A stretch of DNA of 64,000 nt, from positions 1 through 64,000 of the forward strand of contig NZ_CAJKOX010000015.1 in the NCBI RefSeq assembly GCF_905201705.1. The letters are read 5' to 3'. Position 1 is the first letter of the stretch; every line of letters starts with the position of its first letter. The stretch is from an uncultured Marvinbryantia sp. (GTDB lineage: Bacteria > Bacillota > Clostridia > Lachnospirales > Lachnospiraceae). The notes beneath the pieces were generated by a model. It worked only from the letters and a program-made list of their open reading frames with translations. It had not been told where the DNA came from and made no database searches. Of the stretch, positions 1 through 7,758 are shown piece after piece. A program made the translations under genes and the position numbers.

Positions 1-258
1 TCAAATTCAGAAGCCGGGACCGGCCGGGCAGACGTCATTATAAAAGAGCAGCGGCACAGGCGTGCGCTTGTAATTGAGGTGAAATGGTCCGGAAAGAAAG
101 GAAATGGGGACAGTCTGGAAAAAGAATGTGCGGATGCGCTTCAGCAGATTGAGAAGGAGCAGTATAAGAAAAACCTTGAGCTGGAAGGCTATAAGACCGT
201 ACTGTGTTATGGTGCTGCATTCCGTGGGAAAACCTGCCTGATAAAGCTTGCAGGCTGA
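1..258 (+). CDS. C-terminal fragment of a PD-(D/E)XK nuclease-like protein
   Basis: The frame is open from the first base and stops with TGA at 256-258; the start lies outside the window, so only the last 85 residues are visible. The segment has GRADV near residue 9 followed by ALVIEVK near residues 22-28, the D...ExK pattern of the PD-(D/E)XK nuclease fold. The tail (GYKTVLCYGAAFRGKTCLIK) resembles the C-terminal nuclease-like domain found on AAA-ATPase-like/DUF1703 proteins of Clostridia and Bacteroidetes, whose role is not well established. That assignment is by motif only. The next gene converges on it from the right with 33 bases between the two stop codons. Confidence 0.6.
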   Translation, partial: SNSEAGTGRADVIIKEQRHRRALVIEVKWSGKKGNGDSLEKECADALQQIEKEQYKKNLELEGYKTVLCYGAAFRGKTCLIKLAG

Positions 259-291
259 GGCGGGATATAATATGCAGACACCTCTGTGGAT

Positions 292-1026
292 TTACGGTAT
301 CAGCATCAAAATAAATCCGGCCAGCAGAAGCAGACAGGATACCCAGATTGCGCGCAGTCCCAGAACCAGGATGAGACGGCTGCCCACTCCGGCGCCAAGC
401 GCAAAGAAAAAGATAATGCCGAAATAGTGCAGTGCTTTGGAAAAATCCTGCCGGTTGTGCGTGATGCGGCAGGCGCAGAGGGATTCCACGCCGCTGCGGA
501 TATTTCCGATACACATGGTGCTGGCAAAGGAATAGCCGTTCACTTTCCGGAAAGCCTGCACCTGCATGGCGCAGGAAAAGGATACCAGGGCGTTTGCCGG
601 AAGATTCAGAGACTCCGGAAGAAATCCGACAAAAAACAGCAGAAGCACCTCCAGCATAAGGACAAGCTGCCGCCAGTGCAGCCGCCCCTCAAAGAAACGG
701 TGAAACCGCCTCGTACGCCGGTCACATTGCCGCTGCCTGTCCGCCCATCCGGCTGTCATCTTCCGGCAGAAATGCCGGATCATCTCCGCCGCCGCCACTC
801 CGAGGGCAAAGGAGAGCAGCGGCACGAGATAGCGGAGGGTTGTATGCCAGTTTTTTGCGAAAAGACTTTCACTGAGCAGAACAATATTTCCGGTCTGCGC
901 GTTGGCAAATACGCTGCCGCGGGTAAGATACGTGTAGGCATCCTGCAGTCCGCCCGACGCGGACAAAAAAGCCGCTGTCAGAAAGGCTTCGGACATCTGT
1001 CCGTGAGAAGGTAGCTTTTTCTTCAT
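292..1026 (-). CDS. YoaK-family (DUF1275) integral membrane protein
   Basis: A 244-residue protein with about six hydrophobic segments. The N-terminal stretch (AFLTAAFLSASGGLQDAYTY, then FANAQTGNIVLL) carries the G-x-x-DAYTYL...QTGN signature of the YoaK/DUF1275 family of predicted transporters of unknown substrate. The frame can be extended upstream to about 1167, but the ATG at 1026 fits the family N-terminus (MKKKLPSHGQ) and falls 3 bases after the stop of the small gene read before it, so the two are probably one transcript. A charged loop rich in Arg (about residues 95-115) separates the two halves. The function is unknown; membrane location is secure from the sequence. Confidence 0.8.
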   Translation of the reverse strand: MKKKLPSHGQMSEAFLTAAFLSASGGLQDAYTYLTRGSVFANAQTGNIVLLSESLFAKNWHTTLRYLVPLLSFALGVAAAEMIRHFCRKMTAGWADRQRQCDRRTRRFHRFFEGRLHWRQLVLMLEVLLLFFVGFLPESLNLPANALVSFSCAMQVQAFRKVNGYSFASTMCIGNIRSGVESLCACRITHNRQDFSKALHYFGIIFFFALGAGVGSRLILVLGLRAIWVSCLLLLAGFILMLIP

Positions 1027-1028
1027 GG

Positions 1029-1292
1029 TTACGCAGCCTTCCGTCCCGGAAATGTCAGCACCAGTGCGCTGTAGCTCAGCATAAATCCGGACAGATATGC
1101 CAGAAACATCTGTGAGGATGGCGCTGTAATAATTTTGTTCACTGTTCCGATAAGAAACCCGGCGCAAAGCGCGGCGAGCGCAGCACGGGTAACAGGATTA
1201 GCCGCTTTCTTACCGGAAATCTGATGGACAAGCTGCACGGCGATGGCCACGCAGAAAGCCAGAATCATAAGCAGTTCCATAATCTCTTCCAT
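1029..1292 (-). CDS. Small membrane protein, 87 residues, unknown function
   Basis: I do not recognise the family. The chosen ATG (1292) follows a GGAGGG ribosome site at a good distance. The protein has an N-terminal hydrophobic helix (ELLMILAFCVAIAVQLV), a short basic stretch (SGKKAANPVTR), then two further hydrophobic stretches, so two or three membrane passes are likely. It is the first gene of the leftward pair and ends 2 bases before the start of the YoaK-like gene, which suggests that the two proteins are made together and may work together. The pairing is inference from spacing only. Confidence 0.65.
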   Translation of the reverse strand: MEEIMELLMILAFCVAIAVQLVHQISGKKAANPVTRAALAALCAGFLIGTVNKIITAPSSQMFLAYLSGFMLSYSALVLTFPGRKAA

Positions 1293-1380
1293 AACAATTC
1301 CCTCCATTTTTCTGCAGCGTCCTGTCCGCTGTGTCGAAGTAAACAGCACCAGGAGACGCTTGCACATTCGCAGCGCTTAT

Positions 1381-1409
1381 ACTATAATAGAAAACAAAGA
1401 ATATGTAAA
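1381..1409 (-). promoter_or_regulatory. Probable sigma-A promoter of the YoaK operon
   Basis: Read leftward, TTTACA (complement of 1404-1409) is followed after exactly 17 bases by TATAGT (complement of 1381-1386). The predicted transcript would start near 1374, about 80 bases before the ATG of the small membrane protein at 1292. Both hexamers differ from consensus at only one or two positions. Confidence 0.6.
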
Positions 1410-1494
1410 ATGTATGTTTCGCATTTAATATATATCAAAATGACATGATAATGCCAGCGGCACCCATCTGGCAACGACCGGAGTGAAGCAAAGA

Positions 1495-1521
1495 GTTACT
1501 GTGAACGACGTGAACAGTAAC
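1495..1521. repeat. Palindromic element, copy 1 (upstream of LysR gene)
   Basis: GTTACTGT (1495-1502) and its exact reverse complement ACAGTAAC (1514-1521) flank an 11-base centre. It lies 40 bases upstream of the ribosome site of the LysR gene. A copy matching at 22 of 27 positions is found at 4208-4234 upstream of the ABC transporter genes, and a looser palindrome is at 10039-10062. It may be a regulator binding site or one copy of a dispersed palindromic repeat. Confidence 0.6.
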
Positions 1522-1571
1522 AGCAAAGACGCACAGCGCGGAAAAATCCGCTGGCTTTATAGGAGGGCAAC

Positions 1572-2471
1572 GTGTATATCAGCTACGATTATTACCGGGT
1601 TTTTTATTATGTGGCGAGATATCGCAGCTTTACGCAGGCGGCGAATATCCTGCTGAATAATCAGCCGAATGTCACCCGTACGATTAAGAATCTGGAGCGG
1701 GAGCTGGGCTGTACGCTGTTTGTGCGCTCCAGCCGCGGCGTTTCCCTCACGCCGGAGGGGGAGAAGCTCTACGCGCATGTCCGCATCGCGGCGGAGCATA
1801 TCCAGGAGGGCGAGCAGGAGCTGCTGCTGGACAGGGGGCTGCAGAGCGGCGTGGTTTCCATCGGCGCCAGCGAGGTGGCGCTGCACTGCCTGCTGCTTCC
1901 GGTGCTGAAGCAGTTCCGGGAGCTTTATCCGGGCATCCGCCTGCGGGTATCAAATTATTCCACTCCGCAGGCGGTCGACGCGCTGAAAAACGGTCTGGTC
2001 GATTTTGCGGTGGTAACAACGCCGGCGGACACCTCCCCACAGATGAGACTGAGCGTTCTGCGCACCTTGCGCGAGCAGGCGATCTGCGGTCCGGCATTCG
2101 CCCATCTGGCGGGCAGAAAAATCTTTCTTGCAGAGCTGGCGCAGTACCCCGTCATCTGCCTGGGAACGCAGACCAAAACCTATGCACTGTATCACGACTG
2201 GTTTCTGCAGCATCATCTGACGCTGGCGCCGGATATCGAGGCGGCGACGGCGGACCAGATTCTGCCGATGGTAAAGAACAATCTTGGCATCGGCTTCGTT
2301 CCGGAAGAATTTCTGAAAAATGAAACAGAAGGGGAGGGTATCCGGCGGCTGCAGCTTGCGGAGGAGGTTCCGGAGAGGGCTATCTGTCTGATAAGGCATA
2401 CGGAGCATCCACTGAGCATCGCTGCCGCCAAGCTGGAGCAGATGCTTCTGGAAAAGGAGAGGACATCATGA
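1572..2471 (+). CDS. LysR-family transcriptional regulator
   Basis: A 299-residue LysR-type regulator. Residues 1-60 form the winged helix-turn-helix (YYVARYRSFTQAANILLNNQP, TRTIKNLERELGCTLFVRSSRG, LTPEGE), and residues from about 90 form the effector-binding domain. The GTG start at 1572 is preceded by AGGAGG five bases upstream. The gene ends in a TGATG-type overlap with the response-regulator gene: its stop TGA (2469-2471) shares bases with the next ATG (2468). LysR proteins usually act as tetramers on a palindrome near their own promoter and respond to a small molecule; the ligand here cannot be told. Co-transcription with a two-component system is unusual and suggests that it adds a second input to the same module. 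Confidence 0.9.
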   Translation: MYISYDYYRVFYYVARYRSFTQAANILLNNQPNVTRTIKNLERELGCTLFVRSSRGVSLTPEGEKLYAHVRIAAEHIQEGEQELLLDRGLQSGVVSIGASEVALHCLLLPVLKQFRELYPGIRLRVSNYSTPQAVDALKNGLVDFAVVTTPADTSPQMRLSVLRTLREQAICGPAFAHLAGRKIFLAELAQYPVICLGTQTKTYALYHDWFLQHHLTLAPDIEAATADQILPMVKNNLGIGFVPEEFLKNETEGEGIRRLQLAEEVPERAICLIRHTEHPLSIAAAKLEQMLLEKERTS

Positions 2472-3142
2472 TTTACAAAATATTAATTGTGGAGGATGAC
2501 CGAGTGATTGCGGATAAAATATGTGAATATCTGGCTTCCTTCGGATACGAGGCGCAGGTGGCTAAAAATTTCGCCAATATCACGGCGGAATTTTCCTCCT
2601 TCCTGCCGCATCTTGTGCTGATGGATATTTCCCTGCCGTACTACAATGGCTATTACTGTTGCAGCGAGATCCGCAAAATTTCCAAGGCGCCGGTGATTTT
2701 TATATCCTCCGCCGCCGATGATATGAACATCATTATGGCGGTCAATTACGGGGCGGATGATTTTCTGGCGAAGCCCTTTGAGCTGACGGTACTGACCGCA
2801 AAAATCCAGGCAGTGCTGCGCCGCACCTACGATTTTGCCGGGCAGACCAGTATCCTGGAGCACCGGGGCGTGGTTTTGAATATGGACAATACCACGCTGC
2901 TTTATGAAGACAAGGTAGTGGAGCTGACGAAAAACGAGTACCGAATACTGCGGATCCTGATGGAAAATAAGGGGCGTGTGGTGAGCCGCGACACGATCAT
3001 GGCGCGTCTGTGGGAGACGGACAGTTTTATTGATGATAACACGCTGACCGTCAATGTCACAAGGCTTCGCAAAAAGCTGGAGCAGGCGGGGCTTTACGAT
3101 TATATTGTGACGAAGAAAGGAATTGGTTATCTTGTGGAGTAA
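2468..3142 (+). CDS. OmpR-family response regulator, BceR-like
   Basis: A 224-residue response regulator. The receiver domain (1-115) has the acidic pair E9-D10-D11, the phosphoacceptor D53 in LVLMDISLP, and the conserved Lys in LAKPFEL. The C-terminal OmpR/PhoB winged helix (about 125-224) contains ELTKNEYRILRILMENKG and TLTVNVTRLRKKLE. With the adjoining intramembrane-type kinase and BceAB-like transporter it fits the peptide-antibiotic sensing and detoxification modules of Firmicutes, in which the regulator switches on the transporter genes. It overlaps the LysR gene upstream, and the kinase start lies within its last codons, so the three genes appear translationally coupled. Confidence 0.9.
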   Translation: MIYKILIVEDDRVIADKICEYLASFGYEAQVAKNFANITAEFSSFLPHLVLMDISLPYYNGYYCCSEIRKISKAPVIFISSAADDMNIIMAVNYGADDFLAKPFELTVLTAKIQAVLRRTYDFAGQTSILEHRGVVLNMDNTTLLYEDKVVELTKNEYRILRILMENKGRVVSRDTIMARLWETDSFIDDNTLTVNVTRLRKKLEQAGLYDYIVTKKGIGYLVE

Positions 3143-4124
3143 ATATCTGACCGGTTATCTGAAGCGCATCTACAAGGTGCTGCTGTGGTTTCTGCTTCTT
3201 ACCGGCTGCTTCTGCCTTGTTTATTTTCTGTATGATCTGCCGGTCTCCGCTGCGCTTTACGCGGCGCTGCTTTCCGTCGCCTGCGGACTGCTTTTTCTGA
3301 TATTCGACTTTCTGCGCTATGTATCGCATTGCCGCAAGATTGAATTTATGCTTTCGCAGGAGCTTCCGGTGCCGGAGGATTTTCCGCTTCCCTTCGATTA
3401 TCTGGAGGAGGAATACCAGACGCTTATCCGGAAAATTTACAGGAACCGGATTGACGAGCAGGAGCGATCCGCCATACAATATGCGGATCTGATTGACTAT
3501 TACACGCTGTGGGTCCATCAGATTAAGACGCCGATTTCCGCCATGAACCTGCTGCTGCAGACCGAGGAAAGCCCTAATGCCGGGGAAATGTCGCTGGAGC
3601 TTTTTAAAATCGAGCAGTATACGGAAATGGTGCTGCAGTATCTGCGGCTCGGCAGTACGGCAAACGATTTTGTCCTGCAGACGTATGACCTGGACGATAT
3701 GATACGCCAGGCGCTGCGCAAATATGCCCGCATGTTTATTGGCAGGAAGCTGTCCGTCAATTTTTCGGAAACGCACCAGAAGGTGCTGACCGATGAAAAA
3801 TGGATGGTATTTGTTATCGAACAGCTTTTGTCAAATGCCCTGAAATATACCAACGTCGGGACGATTTCCATCTACGGCGCAGAGGGAGGGCAGGGCTTTG
3901 TGATAGAGGACACCGGCATCGGCATTTCCGCGGAGGATCTGCCGCGCATTTTTGAGAAGGGCTACACAGGCTTTAACGGCAGGCGGGATAAAAAAGCAAC
4001 CGGGCTTGGACTTTATCTGTGCAAGCAGATTCTCGATAAGCTGGGGCATCGCATAGAGGTGGCATCGGTACCGGGCACCGGTACGAAAATGACCGTTTTA
4101 TTTCCGAATCTTTCAAAATTGTAA
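3132..4124 (+). CDS. Sensor histidine kinase, BceS-like (intramembrane-sensing)
   Basis: About 330 residues with two closely spaced N-terminal membrane helices and almost no extracellular loop, as in intramembrane-sensing kinases of the BceS group, which sense through the ABC transporter and not the ligand itself. The phosphoacceptor is H129 in WVHQIKTPI. The ATPase domain shows the N box (EQLLSNALKYTN), the DTGIGI box and the GLGLYLCKQI box. Both candidate starts are TTG: 3132 gives 11 bases to the AAAGG site, and 3123 leaves only 2, so 3132 is preferred. It overlaps the response-regulator gene. Confidence 0.88.
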   Translation: MWSKYLTGYLKRIYKVLLWFLLLTGCFCLVYFLYDLPVSAALYAALLSVACGLLFLIFDFLRYVSHCRKIEFMLSQELPVPEDFPLPFDYLEEEYQTLIRKIYRNRIDEQERSAIQYADLIDYYTLWVHQIKTPISAMNLLLQTEESPNAGEMSLELFKIEQYTEMVLQYLRLGSTANDFVLQTYDLDDMIRQALRKYARMFIGRKLSVNFSETHQKVLTDEKWMVFVIEQLLSNALKYTNVGTISIYGAEGGQGFVIEDTGIGISAEDLPRIFEKGYTGFNGRRDKKATGLGLYLCKQILDKLGHRIEVASVPGTGTKMTVLFPNLSKL

Positions 4125-4130
4125 GGCTGG

Positions 4131-4173
4131 ACGGGGAAATGTAAGCCAAAGCTATGGCAGCGCATTTCCCCGT
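4131..4173 (+). terminator. Hairpin after the kinase gene, possible terminator
   Basis: ACGGGGAAATG (4131-4141) pairs perfectly with CATTTCCCCGT (4163-4173), with a small inner GCC/GGC stem in the loop. It begins 7 bases after the kinase stop. There is no real T run after it, so termination would be weak or partial; it may instead mark the boundary between the regulator genes and the transporter genes. Confidence 0.45.
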
Positions 4174-4207
4174 ATTGTATATTTAGCATAAAGACAGCGC
4201 CCGGAAG

Positions 4208-4234
4208 GTTACTGCGAACAAAGTGAACGGTACC
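4208..4234. repeat. Palindromic element, copy 2 (upstream of ABC transporter)
   Basis: Begins GTTACTGC and matches copy 1 (1495-1521) at 22 of 27 positions. Flanking CCGGAAGGT and ACCTCCG extend an imperfect stem. It lies about 40 bases upstream of the AGGAGG site of the transporter ATPase gene, nearly the same distance as copy 1 from the LysR gene. Confidence 0.5.
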
Positions 4235-4285
4235 TCCGAAAGCGTTTGCGGGCGGGCGCTGCAATCAGATAAAGGAGGATATACA

Positions 4286-5053
4286 ATGCCATTATTAGAT
4301 GTCACTCATTTGAAGAAAGTATATACCACCCGCTTTGGCGGAAACCAGGTCGTCGCCCTGAAAAACGTCAATTTTTCGGTGGAACAGGGCGAGTATGTCG
4401 CCATCATGGGCGAGAGCGGGAGCGGAAAAACCACGCTGCTCAATATTCTTGCCGCGCTCGACAAACCGACAGGCGGAGACGTGAAGCTGAACGGAAAAAG
4501 CCTTTCCGCAATCTCGGAGAAGGAGCTATCCGCTTTCCGGCGCACGAACCTCGGTTTTGTGTTCCAGGATTTTAACTTGCTGGACACCTTTTCCCTGGAG
4601 GATAATATTCTGCTGCCGCTGGTACTTTCCGGCTGCAATTACAGTCAGATGGAAGAGCGCTTAAAGGTGATTGCCTCAAAACTTGCTATCTGCGACATTT
4701 TAAAAAAGTTTCCCTACGAGGTATCCGGCGGACAGAAGCAGCGTGCTGCGGCAGCGCGCGCACTGATCACAAGACCGAAGCTTGTGCTGGCGGATGAGCC
4801 GACCGGAGCGCTGGATTCCAAAGCGTCAGAAAGCCTTTTAAAGCTGTTTTCCGACATTAACGCCGAGGGGCAGACGATTCTGATGGTTACGCACTCCACC
4901 AAGGCGGCGAGTTACGCAAAGCGCGTCCTGTTCATCAGGGACGGCGAAGTGTTCCACCAGATTTACCGCGGAGAGATGACGAGTGAGGAAATGTTTGAGA
5001 AAATTTCCAACACGCTGACGATTCTGCAGACAGGTGGTGAGCTTCATGCGTAG
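4286..5053 (+). CDS. ABC transporter ATP-binding protein, BceA-like
   Basis: A 255-residue ABC ATPase. Walker A is GESGSGKTT (42-50), the Q loop is VFQDFNLLD, the signature is VSGGQKQR near 145, Walker B is LVLADEPTGALD, and the switch His is in MVTHS. Sequence and context place it in the MacB/LolD/BceA group, which works with FtsX-like permeases. The ATG at 4286 follows AAAGGAGG; the frame is open further upstream but lacks a ribosome site there. With the downstream permease it should protect against cell-wall-active peptides such as bacitracin-type compounds, and act as the sensor for the upstream kinase. Target specificity is not readable from the sequence. Confidence 0.9.
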   Translation: MPLLDVTHLKKVYTTRFGGNQVVALKNVNFSVEQGEYVAIMGESGSGKTTLLNILAALDKPTGGDVKLNGKSLSAISEKELSAFRRTNLGFVFQDFNLLDTFSLEDNILLPLVLSGCNYSQMEERLKVIASKLAICDILKKFPYEVSGGQKQRAAAARALITRPKLVLADEPTGALDSKASESLLKLFSDINAEGQTILMVTHSTKAASYAKRVLFIRDGEVFHQIYRGEMTSEEMFEKISNTLTILQTGGELHA

Positions 5054-7028
5054 GGGACTGTTCCGCACGATGGCGTGGACCAACATTCGCAATAACCGCC
5101 GTTTTTACCTGCCGTTTCTTCTGACGGTCATTCTGATGACCGCGATGTTTTACAGCATGTGCAGTGTGAGCCGCAATCCGGCGTTCACAGAAAAAGCGGC
5201 AGCCGCAATGGTTCTTTCATTCGGTGTGTATGTGATCGGGATTTTTGCCCTGATCTTCATCTTCTATACGAACAGCTTTCTGATGAAGCGCAGGAAGCGG
5301 GAACTGGGGCTGTACCATATTCTCGGTCTGGAGAAGCGTCACATTACCGGCATTATGATATGGGAAACGCTGATACTGGCATTTGCCGGGATCGCGGGCG
5401 GAGTTGCTGCCGGACTGCTTCTGGATCGGCTGATGTTTCTGATAATTTTAAAGGTATTTCATTACCCGGTTTCTGTTGCCTACCATATCGATTTCTTTGC
5501 GCTTCGCACGACGCCGCTGGTATTTGCCGGTATTTTCGTGCTGGTAATGCTCTACAATGTGCATTCTATCCGCCGGGCGTCCGCGATCGAGCTGCTAAAG
5601 AGTGAAAATACCGGAGAGCGGGAGCCGAAGACACGCTGGTTTCTGGCACTGCTTGGCGTGATATGCATGGCGGCAGGTTATTATATCGCTGTCACGACCG
5701 ACAATGTGGTGGAGGCCCTCACCATGCTCTTTATCGCTGTGCTGCTTGTCATGGTGGGCACTTACCTGTTGTTTCTTACCGGGAGCATTGCGCTTTTAAA
5801 AATGCTGAAGAAACGGAAAAATTATTATTACCGCACCAATCATTTTGTGGCTGTGTCCGGCATGATTTACCGCATGAAGCAAAACGCAGTCGGGCTTGCA
5901 AATATCTGCATCCTCTCAACGGGCGTGCTGCTGGTGCTCTCCACTACAGTCAGCCTCTATGCCGGGATGAAGGATATCGCCGACACGCGATTCCCGACGG
6001 AGCTTGCATTCACCTTCTATGAGAGCAGCCCGCAGCAGAATGCTGCAATGGAAAAGATGGTGGAGGAGACGGCCGCGGAGCTGGACGTGTCGTTTGAAAA
6101 CTATCAGGCATACCAGTCGCTGAGCGTGACGTTTCTTAAGCGGGAGAACGAGCTGCTTCCCGATTCCGCGGTTGAAGACCGCGCCTCCGTTTCCTATGAC
6201 GACCTTGCTGCCGTCACCTTTATCTCTGCGGAAACCTACGCACGCATGACCGGCGGGACGCTGTCTCTTGCGGACAATGAGACTGCGGTTTATCATGCCA
6301 AGGGAACGCTTGCGGATAGCTTCCGGTTAATGGGAGAAGAATTTACGATCGCTGCCGATCTTGATGAATTTCCGGTCAGCAATATGATGGCAAATACAGT
6401 GCCGTGCTGGTTCTGCATCGTTGTGAGCAGCGACGAACGGCTGGCGGAGATCGACCGTCTGCAAAAAGAGACCTTTGATTATTCCAGCGATATGCAATAC
6501 AAGATACAATTTGACGTTTCGGGCGGCGAGGAAGAGGCAAGCGCTCTGTATGACCATATTCTCAGCAAGCTGGAGGAAGCGGAGGGAGTTCCGCGGTATC
6601 TGACGGAAAGCCGCTACGAATTCCGCCAGTCAAGCTATCTGATGTATGGAAGTATGCTGTTCCTTGGTATTTATCTGGGCTCATTGTTCCTGATGGCGAC
6701 CGTGCTGATCATTTACTATAAGCAGATTATCGAGGGCTACGAGGACCGCGGCCGCTACGAAATCATGAAGAAGGTCGGTATGGATAAGCGGGAGATCAAA
6801 CGCTCCATAAAGAGCCAGATCCTGATCCTGTTTTTCCTGCCGCTCGGGACAGCACTCATTCACTGTGTGGTCGCCTTTCCGCTGATGCGGCAGATCCTGC
6901 AGGCATTTTACATGAATAATACGCTTCTGTTTGCCGGAGTGACGGCTGTGGTAGCAGGAATTTTTTCCATCTGCTATGTTTGCGTGTACAGCATCACGGC
7001 GCGGAGTTATTATCATATCGTAAGCTAA
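5046..7028 (+). CDS. FtsX-like ABC transporter permease, BceB-like
   Basis: A 660-residue membrane protein with the BceB layout: one N-terminal helix, groups of three hydrophobic helices, a large extracytoplasmic domain (about residues 320-520, from RFPTELAFTFYESSPQQ onward), and three C-terminal helices. The length fits the family (about 640-670). FtsX-like segments are found near residues 50-170 and 530-650. The ATG at 5046 lies 9 bases after AGGTGG and inside the end of the ATPase gene, so translation is coupled; a GTG at 5034 is the alternative. In this family the large outer domain binds the peptide antibiotic or its lipid II-cycle complex and passes the signal to the kinase. Confidence 0.88.
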   Translation: MRRGLFRTMAWTNIRNNRRFYLPFLLTVILMTAMFYSMCSVSRNPAFTEKAAAAMVLSFGVYVIGIFALIFIFYTNSFLMKRRKRELGLYHILGLEKRHITGIMIWETLILAFAGIAGGVAAGLLLDRLMFLIILKVFHYPVSVAYHIDFFALRTTPLVFAGIFVLVMLYNVHSIRRASAIELLKSENTGEREPKTRWFLALLGVICMAAGYYIAVTTDNVVEALTMLFIAVLLVMVGTYLLFLTGSIALLKMLKKRKNYYYRTNHFVAVSGMIYRMKQNAVGLANICILSTGVLLVLSTTVSLYAGMKDIADTRFPTELAFTFYESSPQQNAAMEKMVEETAAELDVSFENYQAYQSLSVTFLKRENELLPDSAVEDRASVSYDDLAAVTFISAETYARMTGGTLSLADNETAVYHAKGTLADSFRLMGEEFTIAADLDEFPVSNMMANTVPCWFCIVVSSDERLAEIDRLQKETFDYSSDMQYKIQFDVSGGEEEASALYDHILSKLEEAEGVPRYLTESRYEFRQSSYLMYGSMLFLGIYLGSLFLMATVLIIYYKQIIEGYEDRGRYEIMKKVGMDKREIKRSIKSQILILFFLPLGTALIHCVVAFPLMRQILQAFYMNNTLLFAGVTAVVAGIFSICYVCVYSITARSYYHIVS

Positions 7029-7035
7029 AAAAATC

Positions 7036-7066
7036 TGAAACCTTTTGCCCTTTTTTTTCATCTAAT
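7036..7066 (+). promoter_or_regulatory. ECF-type promoter of the sigma factor gene
   Basis: TGAAAC (7036-7041) and CATCTAAT (7059-7066) are separated by 17 bases. This matches promoters read by ECF sigma factors of the SigV/SigX/SigW type in Firmicutes (TGAAAC, then CGTC/CGTA). It lies about 85 bases upstream of the ATG at 7152, as expected for an autoregulated ECF gene. Confidence 0.6.
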
Positions 7067-7151
7067 GATTGTAAGACGAAAGCAATATTGCAAATCATAC
7101 AAATCCGGATGAAAAAAGGGGCTGTTTGCCTCCAGAAAGGAGGGCTATAAA

Positions 7152-7758
7152 ATGATACAGCTTGTAAAGCGCGCGATGAAGTCGGATACGGATGCATTTC
7201 TGGAGCTGATGGAGCGCAATTCTCTTGCAATGTATAAAGGTAGCCCGTGGAATTTTAAATAACGATGAGGATGCGGCGGACGCCATTCAGGATACCATCC
7301 TTACCTATTTTGAAAAGCTTCATACGCTGAAGAAGCCGGAGTATTTCAGAACCTGGATGATCCGTATTCTGATAAACGAATGCAACAGTATCCGCCGCCA
7401 TTACAGCAATCTGAATCTGCAGGAGGATTTTGCGGATATTCCGCAGAGCGACATGTCTATCGCGGAATTTGAGTTTAAGGAAATGCTGGAGACCGTGGAT
7501 GAAAAATACCGTGTCGTGCTGATTCTGCACTATGTGGAGGGCTTTAAGCTCTCAGAGATTGCCGCGATTCTGGAGCTGAATGAAAATACGGTAAAGACCA
7601 GAATTGCGAGAGCCAGGCAGCAGCTGCGGGAAGCCTATGCGGATACGCCGCCCGTTAGCTCACGGAAGGTTACTTATTATTCTGACGCAGACAGGAAAGG
7701 AGAAGGACAGAATGAACAGACAAAGCGATTTCACTTCATCAGAAACACGTTTGGATAA
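7152..7758 (+). pseudogene. ECF RNA polymerase sigma factor gene with a one-base frameshift
   Basis: Starting at the ATG at 7152, behind AAAGGAGG, the reading gives MIQLVKRAMKSDTDAFLELM and then reaches AMYK, but after the AAA codon at 7236-7238 an extra G puts the ribosome out of frame and it stops at 7260-7262 (36 residues). Dropping one G at 7239/7240 joins it cleanly to VARGILNNDEDAADAIQDTI and the rest of an ECF sigma factor: region 2 (YFEKLHTLKKPEYFRTWMIRI) and region 4 (YRVVLILHYVEGFKLSEIAAIL, NTVKTRIARARQQL). The downstream part could start at a TTG at 7225 but would lack the first 28 residues. The 3' end overlaps the DUF4179 gene by 47 bases. It may be a true mutation or a sequencing error; nothing around the site resembles a known programmed frameshift. 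Confidence 0.75.

Noticed and set aside
7225..7262. Programmed frameshift in the ECF sigma gene
   Set aside because: There is no slippery heptamer, no rare or stop codon in the zero frame at the site, and no stimulating hairpin directly after; a simple indel explains it better.
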